Origin: Rhodospirillaceae bacterium
Lineage (GTDB): Bacteria; Pseudomonadota; Alphaproteobacteria; UBA8366
Assembly: GCA_002722095.1 (NCBI GenBank)
Contig: PBKG01000014.1
Span: 67,340-83,146 of the forward strand
Reading direction: 5' to 3'
DNA: 15,807 nt
The translations under genes were made by a program, and so were the position numbers. The notes under the pieces were generated by a model. It was not told the DNA's origin. It made no database searches and worked only from the letters and a program-made list of their open reading frames with translations. This document shows positions 6,662 to 14,160 of the stretch, piece after piece; the first letter of the stretch is position 1; the number at the start of each line of letters is the position of its first letter.

Positions 6662-8842
6662 ATGACGGAAAATGCAATCATAGCCGCCGCCAAGGCGGCG
6701 AAACGGGCTGCGCTCGACGAAGAGAGCGGCAAGAAACTACTCGCCGAATACGGCATTTCGGTGCCGAAGACGGTGGTCGTCGCCGATGCCGACGCCTCTG
6801 CGGATGCGGTAAAGGGATTGGCGTTTCCACTCGTGGTCAAGGTGGTCTCGCCGGATATCCTCCATAAGAGCGATGCGGGCGGCGTTGCCGTTGGTCTCGA
6901 GGACGCGGAGGCGGTCGCTGTGGCAATTGCCGAGATGGCTGAAAAGCCGGCGATCAAAAAAGCCAATGTGGAAGGATATCTGATCGAAGAGATGGCGCCG
7001 GCCGGTCAGGAGCTCGTCGTTGGCGGCGTGCGCGACCCGCAATTCGGCCCGCTGATCATGGTGGGCTTGGGCGGTATTTTCGTCGAAGTGCTTGCCGACG
7101 TGGCCTTTCGGGTCTGCCCCATTAGTGCCGCCGATGCAGGCCAAATGTTGGACGAACTTAAAGGCTCAGCCCTTCTCGACGGCGCGCGGGGCCAAGCGGC
7201 GGTCGACCGGCAAGCAATCATCGACGTTTTGTTGAAGGTGGGTGGCGACAATGGTTTGTTGACCGAACTCGCCTACGATATCGCCGAAGCGGATATAAAT
7301 CCGCTGATCGTTTCCGAGAAAGGCGCGGTCGCCGTCGATGCGCGCTTTATCCTCGCCGACGAACCGGCGGCTAAACCAGCACAGGCGCCGCTTTCCGATG
7401 ATGAGGTCAAGGAACGCTTCCGTCCCTTGTTCGAACCAGAAACCGTCGCCGTTATCGGCGCGTCGGCGACCGGCCACACCATTGCCAATACCTTTATCCG
7501 CCGAGTAACGGAATTTGGATTCGAAGGCGATATTTATCCCATTCATCCGAAGGCGGACGAAGTCGACGGATTGAAAGCCTACCCGTCGCTCGGCGAAACG
7601 CCGAAACCAGTGGATTTCGCCTATATCGCCATCGGCTCCGGCGCGGTGCCGCCGCTGGTCGAGGCGGCGAAGGGACGCGTTGCCTACGCACAGGTAATTT
7701 CGAGCGGCTTCGGCGAAGTCGAGGAGGGCATAGCGTTGCAGCAGGCGTTGGTCGATGCGGCGCAGGCCGGCGGGTGCCGGGCTATCGGCCCCAACTGTCT
7801 CGGCACCTATTCACCGCGCGGTAAGCTCACTTTCCCCGAGAACGCGCCCAATACGGTCGGGCATGTGGGTGTCATCAGTCAGTCCGGCGGGCTCGGTACC
7901 GATATCGTCAAGCGCGGGCAGATGCGTGGCATCGCCTACAGCGGCCTGGTGACGGTGGGCAATTGCGCCGATATCAATCCCAATGACGTGCTCGAGTTCT
8001 ATCTCGCCGACGAGCAAACCCGCGTGGTCGGCCTTTATCTCGAAGGGGTCCAGGATGGGCGGCGTTTCTTCGAGCTTCTGCACCGGGCCAAGGGCAAGAA
8101 GCCGGTGGTGGTGCTGAAGGGTGGGCGTACGGACGAAGGGCGCAAGGCCGCCGCCTCGCACACGGGGTCGCTTGCGGGCAACGAGCGGGTTTGGGAGGCG
8201 CTAACCCAACAGACCGGCTGCATCCTGGCGGATACGCTCGATGATTTCCTCGATTGCCTGATGGCGCTGCAAATCCTGACGCCGCGTGCCGACCGGCCGA
8301 CCAACCGTATCGCCATGTTTGGCAACGGCGGCGGCACCAGCGTGCTGGCGACGGACTTCTTCGCCCGGCACGGTTTATCGGTGGAACCGTTCGATGAAGA
8401 TGCGGTGCAGGCGCTGGCCGATTTGAACATGCCACCTGGAACCTCGATCGCCAATCCGGTCGACGCGCCGGTGGGCACACTGCAGCAGGAGGACGGCCTG
8501 ATCGCGGAGAAGGTACTAGATGCGGTGTACACCCATTTCAAACCAGATGCGGTGGCGATGCATTTGAATCTCGCCGCTTTTGTCGGACGAGGTCCCGTCG
8601 ATCCGCTGGAAAATCTGATCGGTGCCGCACTGCGCATCCAGAAGGCCTATCCCGGACAGGCGCATTTCCTATTGGCGCTTCGCTCCGACGGTAACCCCAA
8701 TGTCGAAGCGAGTAAGAAAAAATATACCGATATGGCTTTGGAGGCAGGTATTCCGGTCTTTGCCGAGCTCAGTAATATCGCCGTCGCGTTGGAAGCTCTC
8801 AAACATGTGGAGCAGTTCCGGGTTAGTCATCTCGCCGATTAG
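6662..8842 (+). CDS. ADP-forming acyl-CoA synthetase (acetate-CoA ligase type), beta-alpha fused
   Basis: A 726-residue fused NDP-forming acyl-CoA synthetase that interconverts acyl-CoA + ADP + Pi and acid + CoA + ATP. Domain order is an ATP-grasp (beta) domain at about 10-235 (LLAEYGISVP, VVKVVSPDILHKSDAGGV, LGGIFVEVLADVAF, EADINPLIV), a CoA-binding Rossmann domain at about 250-385 (VAVIGASATG, IYPIHPK, AIGPNCLGTYSP), and a succinyl-CoA-ligase-like part (VISQSGGLGTDIV) with the phospho-His motif SHTGSLAG (His500). The C-terminal ligase part ends near 720. Many well-known members have the CoA-binding half first, so this is the swapped arrangement. The 8-base spacer to the carboxyltransferase stop, GTTCGAAC, is a perfect palindrome, and no clear ribosome site precedes the ATG, so translation may depend on coupling. 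It converges on the enolase-superfamily gene with 8 bases between stop codons. Acyl substrate unknown. Confidence 0.9.
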   Translation: MTENAIIAAAKAAKRAALDEESGKKLLAEYGISVPKTVVVADADASADAVKGLAFPLVVKVVSPDILHKSDAGGVAVGLEDAEAVAVAIAEMAEKPAIKKANVEGYLIEEMAPAGQELVVGGVRDPQFGPLIMVGLGGIFVEVLADVAFRVCPISAADAGQMLDELKGSALLDGARGQAAVDRQAIIDVLLKVGGDNGLLTELAYDIAEADINPLIVSEKGAVAVDARFILADEPAAKPAQAPLSDDEVKERFRPLFEPETVAVIGASATGHTIANTFIRRVTEFGFEGDIYPIHPKADEVDGLKAYPSLGETPKPVDFAYIAIGSGAVPPLVEAAKGRVAYAQVISSGFGEVEEGIALQQALVDAAQAGGCRAIGPNCLGTYSPRGKLTFPENAPNTVGHVGVISQSGGLGTDIVKRGQMRGIAYSGLVTVGNCADINPNDVLEFYLADEQTRVVGLYLEGVQDGRRFFELLHRAKGKKPVVVLKGGRTDEGRKAAASHTGSLAGNERVWEALTQQTGCILADTLDDFLDCLMALQILTPRADRPTNRIAMFGNGGGTSVLATDFFARHGLSVEPFDEDAVQALADLNMPPGTSIANPVDAPVGTLQQEDGLIAEKVLDAVYTHFKPDAVAMHLNLAAFVGRGPVDPLENLIGAALRIQKAYPGQAHFLLALRSDGNPNVEASKKKYTDMALEAGIPVFAELSNIAVALEALKHVEQFRVSHLAD

Positions 8843-8850
8843 GCGCCAGT

Positions 8851-9933
8851 TTACGATTGCGCGGAGAAGCTCTCCGATTTCACCAAGTGCGCGTCGATTA
8901 CGCCGTGATTCAGCGCTGGCCGGTAGCCTTTTGGCATCACGATATCGCCATTATCGAAGGGCAGTTGTTCCTCGAACACCGGATGGGTGAGTTTCAGGAA
9001 ACCGTTATTCTCCCCTGCGTTGTCGATGGTGGCCCGGGCCACGCACGCTTCCATCCAGCACTGGATATCGGTAGACGTGCCGTCGCCGAGGACAGGGGTC
9101 AGGCCCTTGTCGCGGATGCGGTCCAGCCCGTCTTTAAGCATATCCATGGCCGGAAACTTCTTTAGCTTCAGCTTGACGAATCCGACCCCCTCCATGGCGG
9201 CCGATTTGTCGATATCCTCCATGCCGTAAATCGATTCATCCATCATCACAGGCACCGTGGACACCTTGGCGACCGCGGCGTTGGCCTCCCAATCGGCTGA
9301 GCCGCAGGGCTGTTCGAACAGCATGATATTGGTTGGGTCGAGGGCGGCACCGAAGCGGCAACCCTGGTCCGCATCGAAGTTGCGATTGGCGTCCAGGCGA
9401 ATCTGAATGCCCTTGCCGTCGATCGCATCTTGGATCACCGTTACTCTCTGCAAATCCTCGTCCACGTCGAAGCCGACCTTGACCTTTAGAGTTTTGAATC
9501 CTTTTTCCGCGAGTTCATCGATCTCGGCCGGAATTTTCTCCAAATCCATTTCATGCACCGGGTCGAGCAGGGGCAGGCGGGTTTCCTCTTCGATATCCAG
9601 AAGCGAGTGACCCATAAGCATTTCGAGTGCGCCAAGTATCGCCGAGGAGGCGGTCGGATACTCGGCGCTTACGGCCAGAACATCCCGATGGGCGTCGGTT
9701 GGATCCATGCCGATGATCTTCTCGCACCACGCACGGCAAAACTCCCAGCCGCCTTCCATCGTCTCGAAACTATAGCCCGGCGAAATATGTCCTTCGCCGA
9801 ATCCGGTCTTACCGTCGCGATCTGTGACCTCGACGATATAGGGGTCGAAATGATGAAAGGTTTTTTGCGAAATCTTGTAGGGCACCACGAGCGGAATTTG
9901 TGCGTGGGTTAGCGTAATGCGGTCGATCATCAT
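8851..9933 (-). CDS. Enolase-superfamily enzyme (mandelate racemase/muconate lactonizing type)
   Basis: A 360-residue member of the enolase superfamily, muconate lactonizing enzyme (MLE) subgroup, which abstracts a proton alpha to a carboxylate with Mg2+. The N-terminal capping domain (about 1-115) includes GFGEGHISPGY. The barrel carries KVK at 150-152 (general base pair), metal ligands Asp181 (RLDANRNF), Glu207 (FEQP) and Asp232 (MMDESIYG), and KLK at 254-256 on the opposite face. All expected residues are present, so it should be active. Two adjacent ATGs are possible starts (9933 and 9930), both behind GGGGAGGAC (9937-9945); spacing fits either. Proteins of this kind act as cycloisomerases, dipeptide epimerases, N-succinylamino acid racemases or dehydratases, and the sequence does not let me pick one. 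It follows the redoxin gene on the same strand with a 38-base gap. Confidence 0.85.
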   Translation of the reverse strand: MMIDRITLTHAQIPLVVPYKISQKTFHHFDPYIVEVTDRDGKTGFGEGHISPGYSFETMEGGWEFCRAWCEKIIGMDPTDAHRDVLAVSAEYPTASSAILGALEMLMGHSLLDIEEETRLPLLDPVHEMDLEKIPAEIDELAEKGFKTLKVKVGFDVDEDLQRVTVIQDAIDGKGIQIRLDANRNFDADQGCRFGAALDPTNIMLFEQPCGSADWEANAAVAKVSTVPVMMDESIYGMEDIDKSAAMEGVGFVKLKLKKFPAMDMLKDGLDRIRDKGLTPVLGDGTSTDIQCWMEACVARATIDNAGENNGFLKLTHPVFEEQLPFDNGDIVMPKGYRPALNHGVIDAHLVKSESFSAQS

Positions 9934-9944
9934 AAAGTCCTCCC

Positions 9945-9961
9945 CGAGTGGAAGTCACTCG
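9945..9961 (-). other. Inverted repeat between redoxin stop and enolase-superfamily start
   Basis: CGAGTG (9945-9950), 5-base loop, CACTCG (9956-9961) make a perfect 6-bp stem. It touches the ribosome site of the minus-strand gene starting at 9933. There is no T-run, so it is not a terminator; it could be an mRNA hairpin or an operator. Confidence 0.4.
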
Positions 9962-9971
9962 AGGCGCCACT

Positions 9972-10538
9972 TTAATCGTATTTCACCGAACATCCATAGG
10001 GTCTGGTGCTAGACGGGTTCGGCGCTTTACCGGCTTTGACCGCCTTTAGAGCCATGGTGACGTAATTCGTTGCACCGGCGATCTCGGATTCATCCCAGCC
10101 CGGCTCGCTGTCTATCGCGCCCGCATAGGCAAGTTTGCCATTGGGTTTGATGATATACATATGCGGCGTCGTAGTGGCGCCATAGAGCCGGCCGATCTTG
10201 CCGCTGGGATCGAGAATTTTCGCCGTGTGGGCAGCCTTATCGCTGGCGCTGATCTCCTTCGCTTCGTCGGGACTCACATGTCCCTGGGTCCCCGGTGCCG
10301 AGGAAACGATCGACAGCCAGACCACGCCGTCTTTCACCGCCCGGCGTTGCAGCTTTTGCATGTTCCCGGAGTCGTAATGTTTGCCGACGAAGGGGCAATC
10401 ATGGTTGGTCCATTCCAGCACCACGGTTTTCCCGCGGTAAGCGGCGAGATTATGAGGTTTGCCGTCAGCATCGGTGCCGGTGAAGGCCGGTGCGGCGTCG
10501 CCGACGACGGCACGTTCGGCAAGGGCGGTATTCGTCAT
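9972..10538 (-). CDS. Redoxin/AhpC-TSA-fold thiol protein, signal peptide interrupted
   Basis: A thioredoxin-fold redoxin of the group with the EWTNxDCPFVxKHY motif. Seen here are LEWTNHDCPFVGKHYDSGN (Cys48), TTPHMYIIKPNGKLAYAGAI (cis-Pro loop region) and a C-terminal YGCSVKY (Cys184). There is a single Cys at the active-site motif, not a CxxC pair, so a peroxiredoxin-like or thiol-reductase role with Cys184 as partner is possible. Relatives usually carry an N-terminal signal peptide and act outside the cytoplasm. The ATG at 10538 has no purine-rich ribosome site and starts in the middle of what reads like a signal peptide. An ATG at 10586, with GGAG 7 bases before it, is in frame but separated by TAA at 10569-10571. 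The 188-residue product from 10538 keeps the whole domain but loses most of the export signal. The gene lies 61 bases after the metZ stop on the same strand. Confidence 0.8.
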   Translation of the reverse strand: MTNTALAERAVVGDAAPAFTGTDADGKPHNLAAYRGKTVVLEWTNHDCPFVGKHYDSGNMQKLQRRAVKDGVVWLSIVSSAPGTQGHVSPDEAKEISASDKAAHTAKILDPSGKIGRLYGATTTPHMYIIKPNGKLAYAGAIDSEPGWDESEIAGATNYVTMALKAVKAGKAPNPSSTRPYGCSVKYD

Positions 10539-10597
10539 GCCGACCGAGGAGAGGAAAAAGAGCAGAAATTACACAACGCGGGTCATGGGGCGCTCCA
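10539..10597 (-). pseudogene. Interrupted signal-peptide start of the redoxin gene
   Basis: Reading the minus strand from GGAG (10594-10597) gives ATG at 10584-10586 and the in-frame translation MTRVV-stop-FLLFFLSSVG, which continues without another stop into MTNTALAERAV at 10538. The n-region (MTR), a hydrophobic core and an ALA cleavage-like site are all there, broken only by TAA at 10569-10571. A one-base change, for example TTA (Leu) or CAA, would restore a normal signal peptide. A base-calling error, a real nonsense mutation or re-initiation at 10538 are all possible. Confidence 0.65.
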
Positions 10598-10609
10598 ATC
10601 AGTTGACTA

Positions 10610-10623
10610 CCTATAGAAATAGG
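10610..10623. other. Small inverted repeat in the metZ-redoxin gap
   Basis: CCTAT (10610-10614), 4-base loop, ATAGG (10619-10623) form a perfect 5-bp palindrome in the 61-base gap. On the minus strand it contains TATAGG, which could serve as a weak -10 box for the redoxin gene. It has no T-run. Confidence 0.25.
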
Positions 10624-10647
10624 CGCGAGAAGCCAAAGTTCCAGTGC

Positions 10648-11844
10648 TCAGGCCTTCAAAGCCTGGGCCAGATCGTCTTTGATATCCTCCACGTCTTCCA
10701 AGCCGACCGAGAGCCTTACCAGCCCGTCGGAAATGCCGAGCGCTTCGCGCCCTTCGGGCGTCAGCCGTTGATGGGTCGTCGTCGCCGGGTGGGTGGTGAT
10801 GCTCTTGGTGTCGCCGAGATTATTCGAGATATCGATCACCTTGAAAGCGTTCAGCACCGAGAATGCCTTTTCCTTGCCTCCTTCGAGTTCGAAGGAAACG
10901 ACCGAGCCGAAATCTCGCATCTGTTTCTTCGCCAAAGCATGCTGAGGATGGCTTTCGAGGCCCGGATAGATGACGCGCGTGATGCCCTTTTGATCTTCGA
11001 GCCAGTGCGCAATTTCAATCGTGTTCCGGCAATGGCGTTCGACGCGAAGGTCCAACGTTTCCAATCCCTTCAACATCAGCCAGGCGTTGAAAGGACTGCA
11101 GGACGGGCCGGTATGGCGAATGAACGGCTGAAGACATTCTTCATAGTAGGTCTGGGTGCCCAAAATGGCGCCGGCCAGCGCCCGTCCTTGTCCGTCGATA
11201 TGTTTGGTCGCCGAATAGACGACGATATCGGCGCCGAGTTCGAGCGGTTTTTGCAACACCGGGGTCGCCACCACATTGTCGACGATCAGTTGTCCGCCGG
11301 CGGCGTGGGTCATTTCTGCGACCCGTTCGAGATCGATGATCTCGAGCGTCGGGTTCGACGGGGTTTCGAGAAACACCGCTTGGGTCGGCTTCGAGAGCGC
11401 TTGCTCCCATTGCTCCAGATCGGTGCCGTCGACGAATTCGGTCTCGACGCCGAAGCGGGGTAAAATCTCGGCGACGATGTAATCGCAGGAGCCGAACAGG
11501 GCGCGGGATGAAACCACGCGATCGCCCGCTTTCACCAGGGCTAATAGCGAATTGAACACCGCCGACATGCCGCTCGACGTTGCGGTGCAGCTTTCGGCTC
11601 CTTCGAGCAGACACATCCGGTCCTGAAACGCAGCCACGGTAGGATTGCCGTAGCGAGTATAGATGAAGCGATCGGTCTCGCCCTTGAAGGCGGCTTCCGC
11701 GTCCTCGGCATTGTCGTAAACGAAGCCCGACGTGACATACATCGCTTCGGCGGTTTCCCTATGTTCGCTGCGGTCGAGACCGCCGCGGACCATCTTGGTT
11801 TGGGTTCGCCAGTTCGGATCCACCTTTTTGCCGTCGCCAGCCAT
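10648..11844 (-). CDS. metZ: O-succinylhomoserine sulfhydrylase
   Basis: A 398-residue PLP enzyme of the Cys/Met metabolism family. It makes homocysteine directly from O-succinylhomoserine and sulfide in methionine synthesis. Landmarks are IYTRYGNPTVAAF (61-73), the ATSSGMSAVF PLP-phosphate region (88-97), ETPSNPTLEI (160-169), Asp189 in LIVDN and the Schiff-base Lys214 in SATKHIDGQG. The C-terminal part has DTKSITTHPATTTH and ISDGLVRLSVGLEDVEDI, as in this family. Start ATG 11844 is chosen because AAGGAGG (11849-11855) precedes it by 4 bases. The open frame runs on to 11928, but that extension would cross the terminator hairpin and is not a real N-terminus. Upstream lie a SAM-II riboswitch and terminator, which support a methionine role and repression by SAM. 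Cystathionine gamma-synthase (MetB) is the nearest alternative. Confidence 0.92.
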   Translation of the reverse strand: MAGDGKKVDPNWRTQTKMVRGGLDRSEHRETAEAMYVTSGFVYDNAEDAEAAFKGETDRFIYTRYGNPTVAAFQDRMCLLEGAESCTATSSGMSAVFNSLLALVKAGDRVVSSRALFGSCDYIVAEILPRFGVETEFVDGTDLEQWEQALSKPTQAVFLETPSNPTLEIIDLERVAEMTHAAGGQLIVDNVVATPVLQKPLELGADIVVYSATKHIDGQGRALAGAILGTQTYYEECLQPFIRHTGPSCSPFNAWLMLKGLETLDLRVERHCRNTIEIAHWLEDQKGITRVIYPGLESHPQHALAKKQMRDFGSVVSFELEGGKEKAFSVLNAFKVIDISNNLGDTKSITTHPATTTHQRLTPEGREALGISDGLVRLSVGLEDVEDIKDDLAQALKA

Positions 11845-11879
11845 GTCATCCTCCTTCGCGTGACGTGCGCGCGCCCCGC

Positions 11880-11914
11880 AAAAACCAAAAGCCCCGACCG
11901 GTTCGGTCAGGGCC
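11880..11914 (-). terminator. Rho-independent terminator of the metZ leader (riboswitch attenuator)
   Basis: On the minus strand GCCCTGACCG (11913-11904), loop AAC and CGGTCGGGGC (11900-11891) form a 10-bp stem with one G-U pair. It is followed by TTTTGGTTTTT (11890-11880). It lies between the SAM-II aptamer and the metZ ribosome site, so it fits premature termination. No gene ends immediately before it; citE-like stops at 12046, upstream of the leader promoter. Confidence 0.85.
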
Positions 11915-11929
11915 TTTCGAGAAGACACT

Positions 11930-11990
11930 CCGACCTTTTAGCTAGGTTGTTTTGCGTGGCCGCAAGCCGGTCGGGCCAAATCACCACGTT
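11930..11990 (-). promoter_or_regulatory. SAM-II riboswitch (metA motif) controlling metZ
   Basis: The minus strand reads CGTGGTGATTTGG (11988-11976), then CCGACCGGCTTGC, CCACG (11959-11955), and CTAGCTAAAAGGTCGG ending at 11930. This matches the SAM-II class core. P1 is CGTGG with CCACG. The pseudoknot helix is a perfect 6-bp match of CCGACC (11974-11969) with GGTCGG (11935-11930). The conserved GCTAAA stretch is present. SAM-II binds S-adenosylmethionine and is found mostly in alphaproteobacteria before metA, metX or metZ. The terminator's 5' arm contains GACC, which could pair with GGTC of the aptamer when SAM is absent, giving an OFF switch on SAM binding. That last step is inference. Confidence 0.93.
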
Positions 11991-11996
11991 GAGGGC

Positions 11997-12026
11997 ACGG
12001 TAGGGCGGGGCGGCGGGTTCTGTCAA
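11997..12026 (-). promoter_or_regulatory. Candidate metZ promoter upstream of the riboswitch
   Basis: On the minus strand TTGACA (12026-12021) is a perfect -35 box. TACCGT (12002-11997) at 18 bases is a weak -10 box. Transcription would begin near 11990, just before the first riboswitch helix at 11988, which is the expected geometry. It lies 20 bases after the citE-like stop codon. Confidence 0.6.
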
Positions 12027-12045
12027 CAAAGAATGTGCAACGTGG

Positions 12046-12972
12046 CTATGACGCTGCTTCCATCTTCGCCTCACGCTTTTTGACGCCTTCCTCGATGGCG
12101 AGCAAATTTTCGGCCCGGTAGACGACCGGATAATCGACCATCTTACCGTCCACCTCGAGCGAGGCACGGCCGTTGGCGACCGCCTCTTCGAAGGCATCGA
12201 TGATTTTTTTCGCGTTTGCCACTTCTTCGGGCGTCGGGCGGAATTCCTCGTTAAGCAGAGGCACGATTTTTGGATGTACGCAGGAAGCGCCCTGAAAACC
12301 GAACCGACGCGACCGGCGGATCGTCTCCCGCATGCCGTCGACATCGTTATAGTCGGCAACGGTACCGATCAGGCCTAACGGCGTGATGCCGGCGGCCCGC
12401 GCGGCGATGATGCCGTGTTGCTTGGGGTAGGTCAGGACTTCGGCGATCGGGTCGGTGCCGATGGAGGTGGCGAAATCTTCGCTGCCCAGGCTCATGGCGA
12501 CGACCCGGGGGTGCGCTTTGGCGATTTGGTCAATTCGCAAAAACGCTTCGGCAGTCTCGACCATCGCGATCAGTTTGGTTTGCCCGTTCTCCATGCCGCG
12601 CTCTGCTTCCAGTTCGTCGATTGCCTCGGAAAGCAGGCGGAGGTGGCCGGGCCCATCGACCTTGGTAACCGCGATGGCCTGTACCCGGGGAGACACAGAT
12701 TGTTCCAGATCGGGGATCGCCATTCGGAGCGGTTGGTTGATGCGTACCACCACATCGGCGCCAGCCTGGGCGACCGTTTCCGCCGCTTCCTGAACAAGCT
12801 TGCGGGCGTCCGGCTTGTCGGCAATGGCGACGCTGTCTTCGAGATCCAGTTGGATGGCATCGGCGCCGCGGGTATGCGCCTTCGACACGAAGCGCTCCAC
12901 ATTCACCGGCACGAACATAAGCGAGCGCCAAACGGGATTATCGTTGGCGGAATTCAGCGTGTTGGTCGGCAT
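12046..12972 (-). CDS. CitE-like CoA-ester lyase (HpcH/HpaI superfamily)
   Basis: A 308-residue TIM-barrel protein of the CitE/malyl-CoA lyase family. Motifs are RSLMFVPVN (16-24), the DAIQLDLEDSV strand (38-48), Arg77 in VVVRINQPL (substrate carboxylate/CoA contact), Glu139 in MVETAEAF and Asp166 in GSEDFATSIG (Mg2+ ligands), and GASCVHPKIVPLLNEEF. The C-terminal DGKMVDYPVVYRAENLLA is usual for stand-alone members. No citrate lyase alpha or gamma subunit is nearby, so it is not part of a citrate lyase. Stand-alone members cleave malyl-, methylmalyl- or citramalyl-CoA, or hydrolyse malyl-CoA. The exact substrate cannot be read here. The ATG at 12972 follows GGAGGA (12986-12981) by 8 bases. 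The gene is divergent from rfbB. Confidence 0.88.
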   Translation of the reverse strand: MPTNTLNSANDNPVWRSLMFVPVNVERFVSKAHTRGADAIQLDLEDSVAIADKPDARKLVQEAAETVAQAGADVVVRINQPLRMAIPDLEQSVSPRVQAIAVTKVDGPGHLRLLSEAIDELEAERGMENGQTKLIAMVETAEAFLRIDQIAKAHPRVVAMSLGSEDFATSIGTDPIAEVLTYPKQHGIIAARAAGITPLGLIGTVADYNDVDGMRETIRRSRRFGFQGASCVHPKIVPLLNEEFRPTPEEVANAKKIIDAFEEAVANGRASLEVDGKMVDYPVVYRAENLLAIEEGVKKREAKMEAAS

Positions 12973-13087
12973 CTTGGGAGTCCTCCAGAATAAGTAATTG
13001 TTTTATTGAGCGGCGCGATCCTGCCCCGTTGCTTGCGCCTTGGCAATAGCTCTTGACCGGCGGGCGCGTTTGTCCCAAGCAAGACGG
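12973..13087. promoter_or_regulatory. Divergent intergenic region between citE-like gene and rfbB
   Basis: This 115-base gap separates two divergent starts and should hold both promoters. An AT-rich island at 12987-13008 contains an inverted repeat AATAA (12989-12993) / TTATT (13003-13007) and is the only AT-rich stretch in the area, a plausible place for a -10 box or operator. I could not fix -35/-10 pairs on either strand. Confidence 0.35.
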
Positions 13088-14149
13088 ATGAAAATTCTTG
13101 TCACAGGCGGTGCGGGTTTCATCGGCTCGGCGGTGGTGCGCCATTTGGCGGGCGACCTCGGGTGCGATGTGGTCAATCTCGACAAGCTTACCTACGCAGG
13201 GCGGTTGTCTTCCGTCGCGCCGGTGGTCGATCTGCCGGGCTACGCATTTGAGCAACACGATATCTGCGATCGCGCTGCGGTCTCGCGCATTTTTGCCGAG
13301 CACACGCCGGACGGCGTCATTCATCTCGCCGCCGAGTCTCATGTGGACAGATCGATCGATCGGCCTACTGCCTTCGTCGAGACCAATGTCAGCGGTACTT
13401 TCACCATGCTCGAGGCGGCCAGGGAATATTGGCAGAGTTTGGCCGCGCCGGCGCAGGAAAAATTCCGTTTCCTTCACGTGTCCACGGATGAAGTCTATGG
13501 CGCCCTCGGCGAAAACGGCCAATTCAGCGAGGACAGCCAATACCGGCCGAACTCGCCCTACGCGGCATCGAAGGCTGCCTCCGATCATTTCGCCCGTGCC
13601 TGGCATCGTACCTATGGGTTGCCGGTACTCGTGACCAACTGTTCGAACAATTACGGGCCCTACCAGTTCCCCGAAAAAATGATTCCGACCATGGTTCTGG
13701 CCGCTCTCGAAGGGCGCGATCTGCCGGTCTATGGCGACGGTTCGAACGTACGCGATTGGTTGCATGTGGAGGATCACGCGGCCGCGCTTTATTGCGTGCT
13801 TACCAAGGGCCGGCCCGGCGAGGTTTACAATGTGGGTGGCGGCTCGGAACGGCGCAATTTGGAAGTCGTCGAAGCCATCTGCGATGCGCTCGACGAATTG
13901 CGGCCCGAGGCCGAGCATAAGCCGCATCGTGAGTTGATCCGTTTCGTTTCCGATAGGCCCGGCCACGATTTCCGCTATGCCATCGACGGCAGCAAGCTCG
14001 AGAGTGAGCTCGGTTGGGCGCCGCAACGCACATTCGAGACGGGCTTGACCGAAACGGTTCGTTGGTATTTAGAAAATCCGGATTGGTGGGAGCCGATCCG
14101 GGACGAGTATGACGGCCATCGTCAGGGACTCGGAGACGAGAAGAAATAG
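13088..14149 (+). CDS. rfbB: dTDP-glucose 4,6-dehydratase
   Basis: A 353-residue extended SDR that converts dTDP-glucose to dTDP-4-keto-6-deoxyglucose in the route to dTDP-rhamnose and other deoxysugars. The NAD-binding GGAGFIGS (7-14), the LDKLTYAGR segment (31-39), [11 protein letters not shown] (79-89), catalytic STDEVYG with Thr133-Asp134-Glu135, Tyr158 and Lys162 in [19 protein letters not shown] (184-197) and RDWLHVEDH (222-230) are all present. It ends with [20 protein letters not shown], as usual. ATG 13088 is the right start because the Rossmann strand begins at MKILVTGG; the open frame extends upstream to 13040 without a sensible start. The ribosome site is weak (AAGACGG). No rfbA, rfbC or rfbD is in the window, so it is separated from its usual partners. 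The VOC gene begins 11 bases after the stop. Confidence 0.95.
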   Translation: MKILVTGGAGFIGSAVVRHLAGDLGCDVVNLDKLTYAGRLSSVAPVVDLPGYAFEQHDICDRAAVSRIFAEHTPDGVIHLAAESHVDRSIDRPTAFVETNVSGTFTMLEAAREYWQSLAAPAQEKFRFLHVSTDEVYGALGENGQFSEDSQYRPNSPYAASKAASDHFARAWHRTYGLPVLVTNCSNNYGPYQFPEKMIPTMVLAALEGRDLPVYGDGSNVRDWLHVEDHAAALYCVLTKGRPGEVYNVGGGSERRNLEVVEAICDALDELRPEAEHKPHRELIRFVSDRPGHDFRYAIDGSKLESELGWAPQRTFETGLTETVRWYLENPDWWEPIRDEYDGHRQGLGDEKK

Positions 14150-14160
14150 GGGCAGGACCG

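Noticed and set aside
8843..8850. A bidirectional terminator between the convergent synthetase and enolase-superfamily genes
   Set aside because: The 8-base gap is too short and I see no hairpin with a T-run at either gene end.
10459..11463. A 334-codon open frame on the plus strand across metZ and the redoxin gene
   Set aside because: It is antisense to two recognised genes, has low-complexity basic composition and no recognisable motif.
11845..11928. N-terminal extension of metZ from 11928
   Set aside because: It would translate the terminator hairpin and lacks a ribosome site; AAGGAGG before 11844 and family length support the shorter start.
13053..13081. A promoter for rfbB with TTGACC at 13053-13058
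   Set aside because: No acceptable -10 box follows at 16-18 bases, and the start site would fall on the ATG itself.
12938..14026. A 362-codon open frame on the minus strand across rfbB
   Set aside because: It lies wholly opposite a gene with all dehydratase motifs, its translation shows no domain, and long antisense frames are common in GC-rich DNA.
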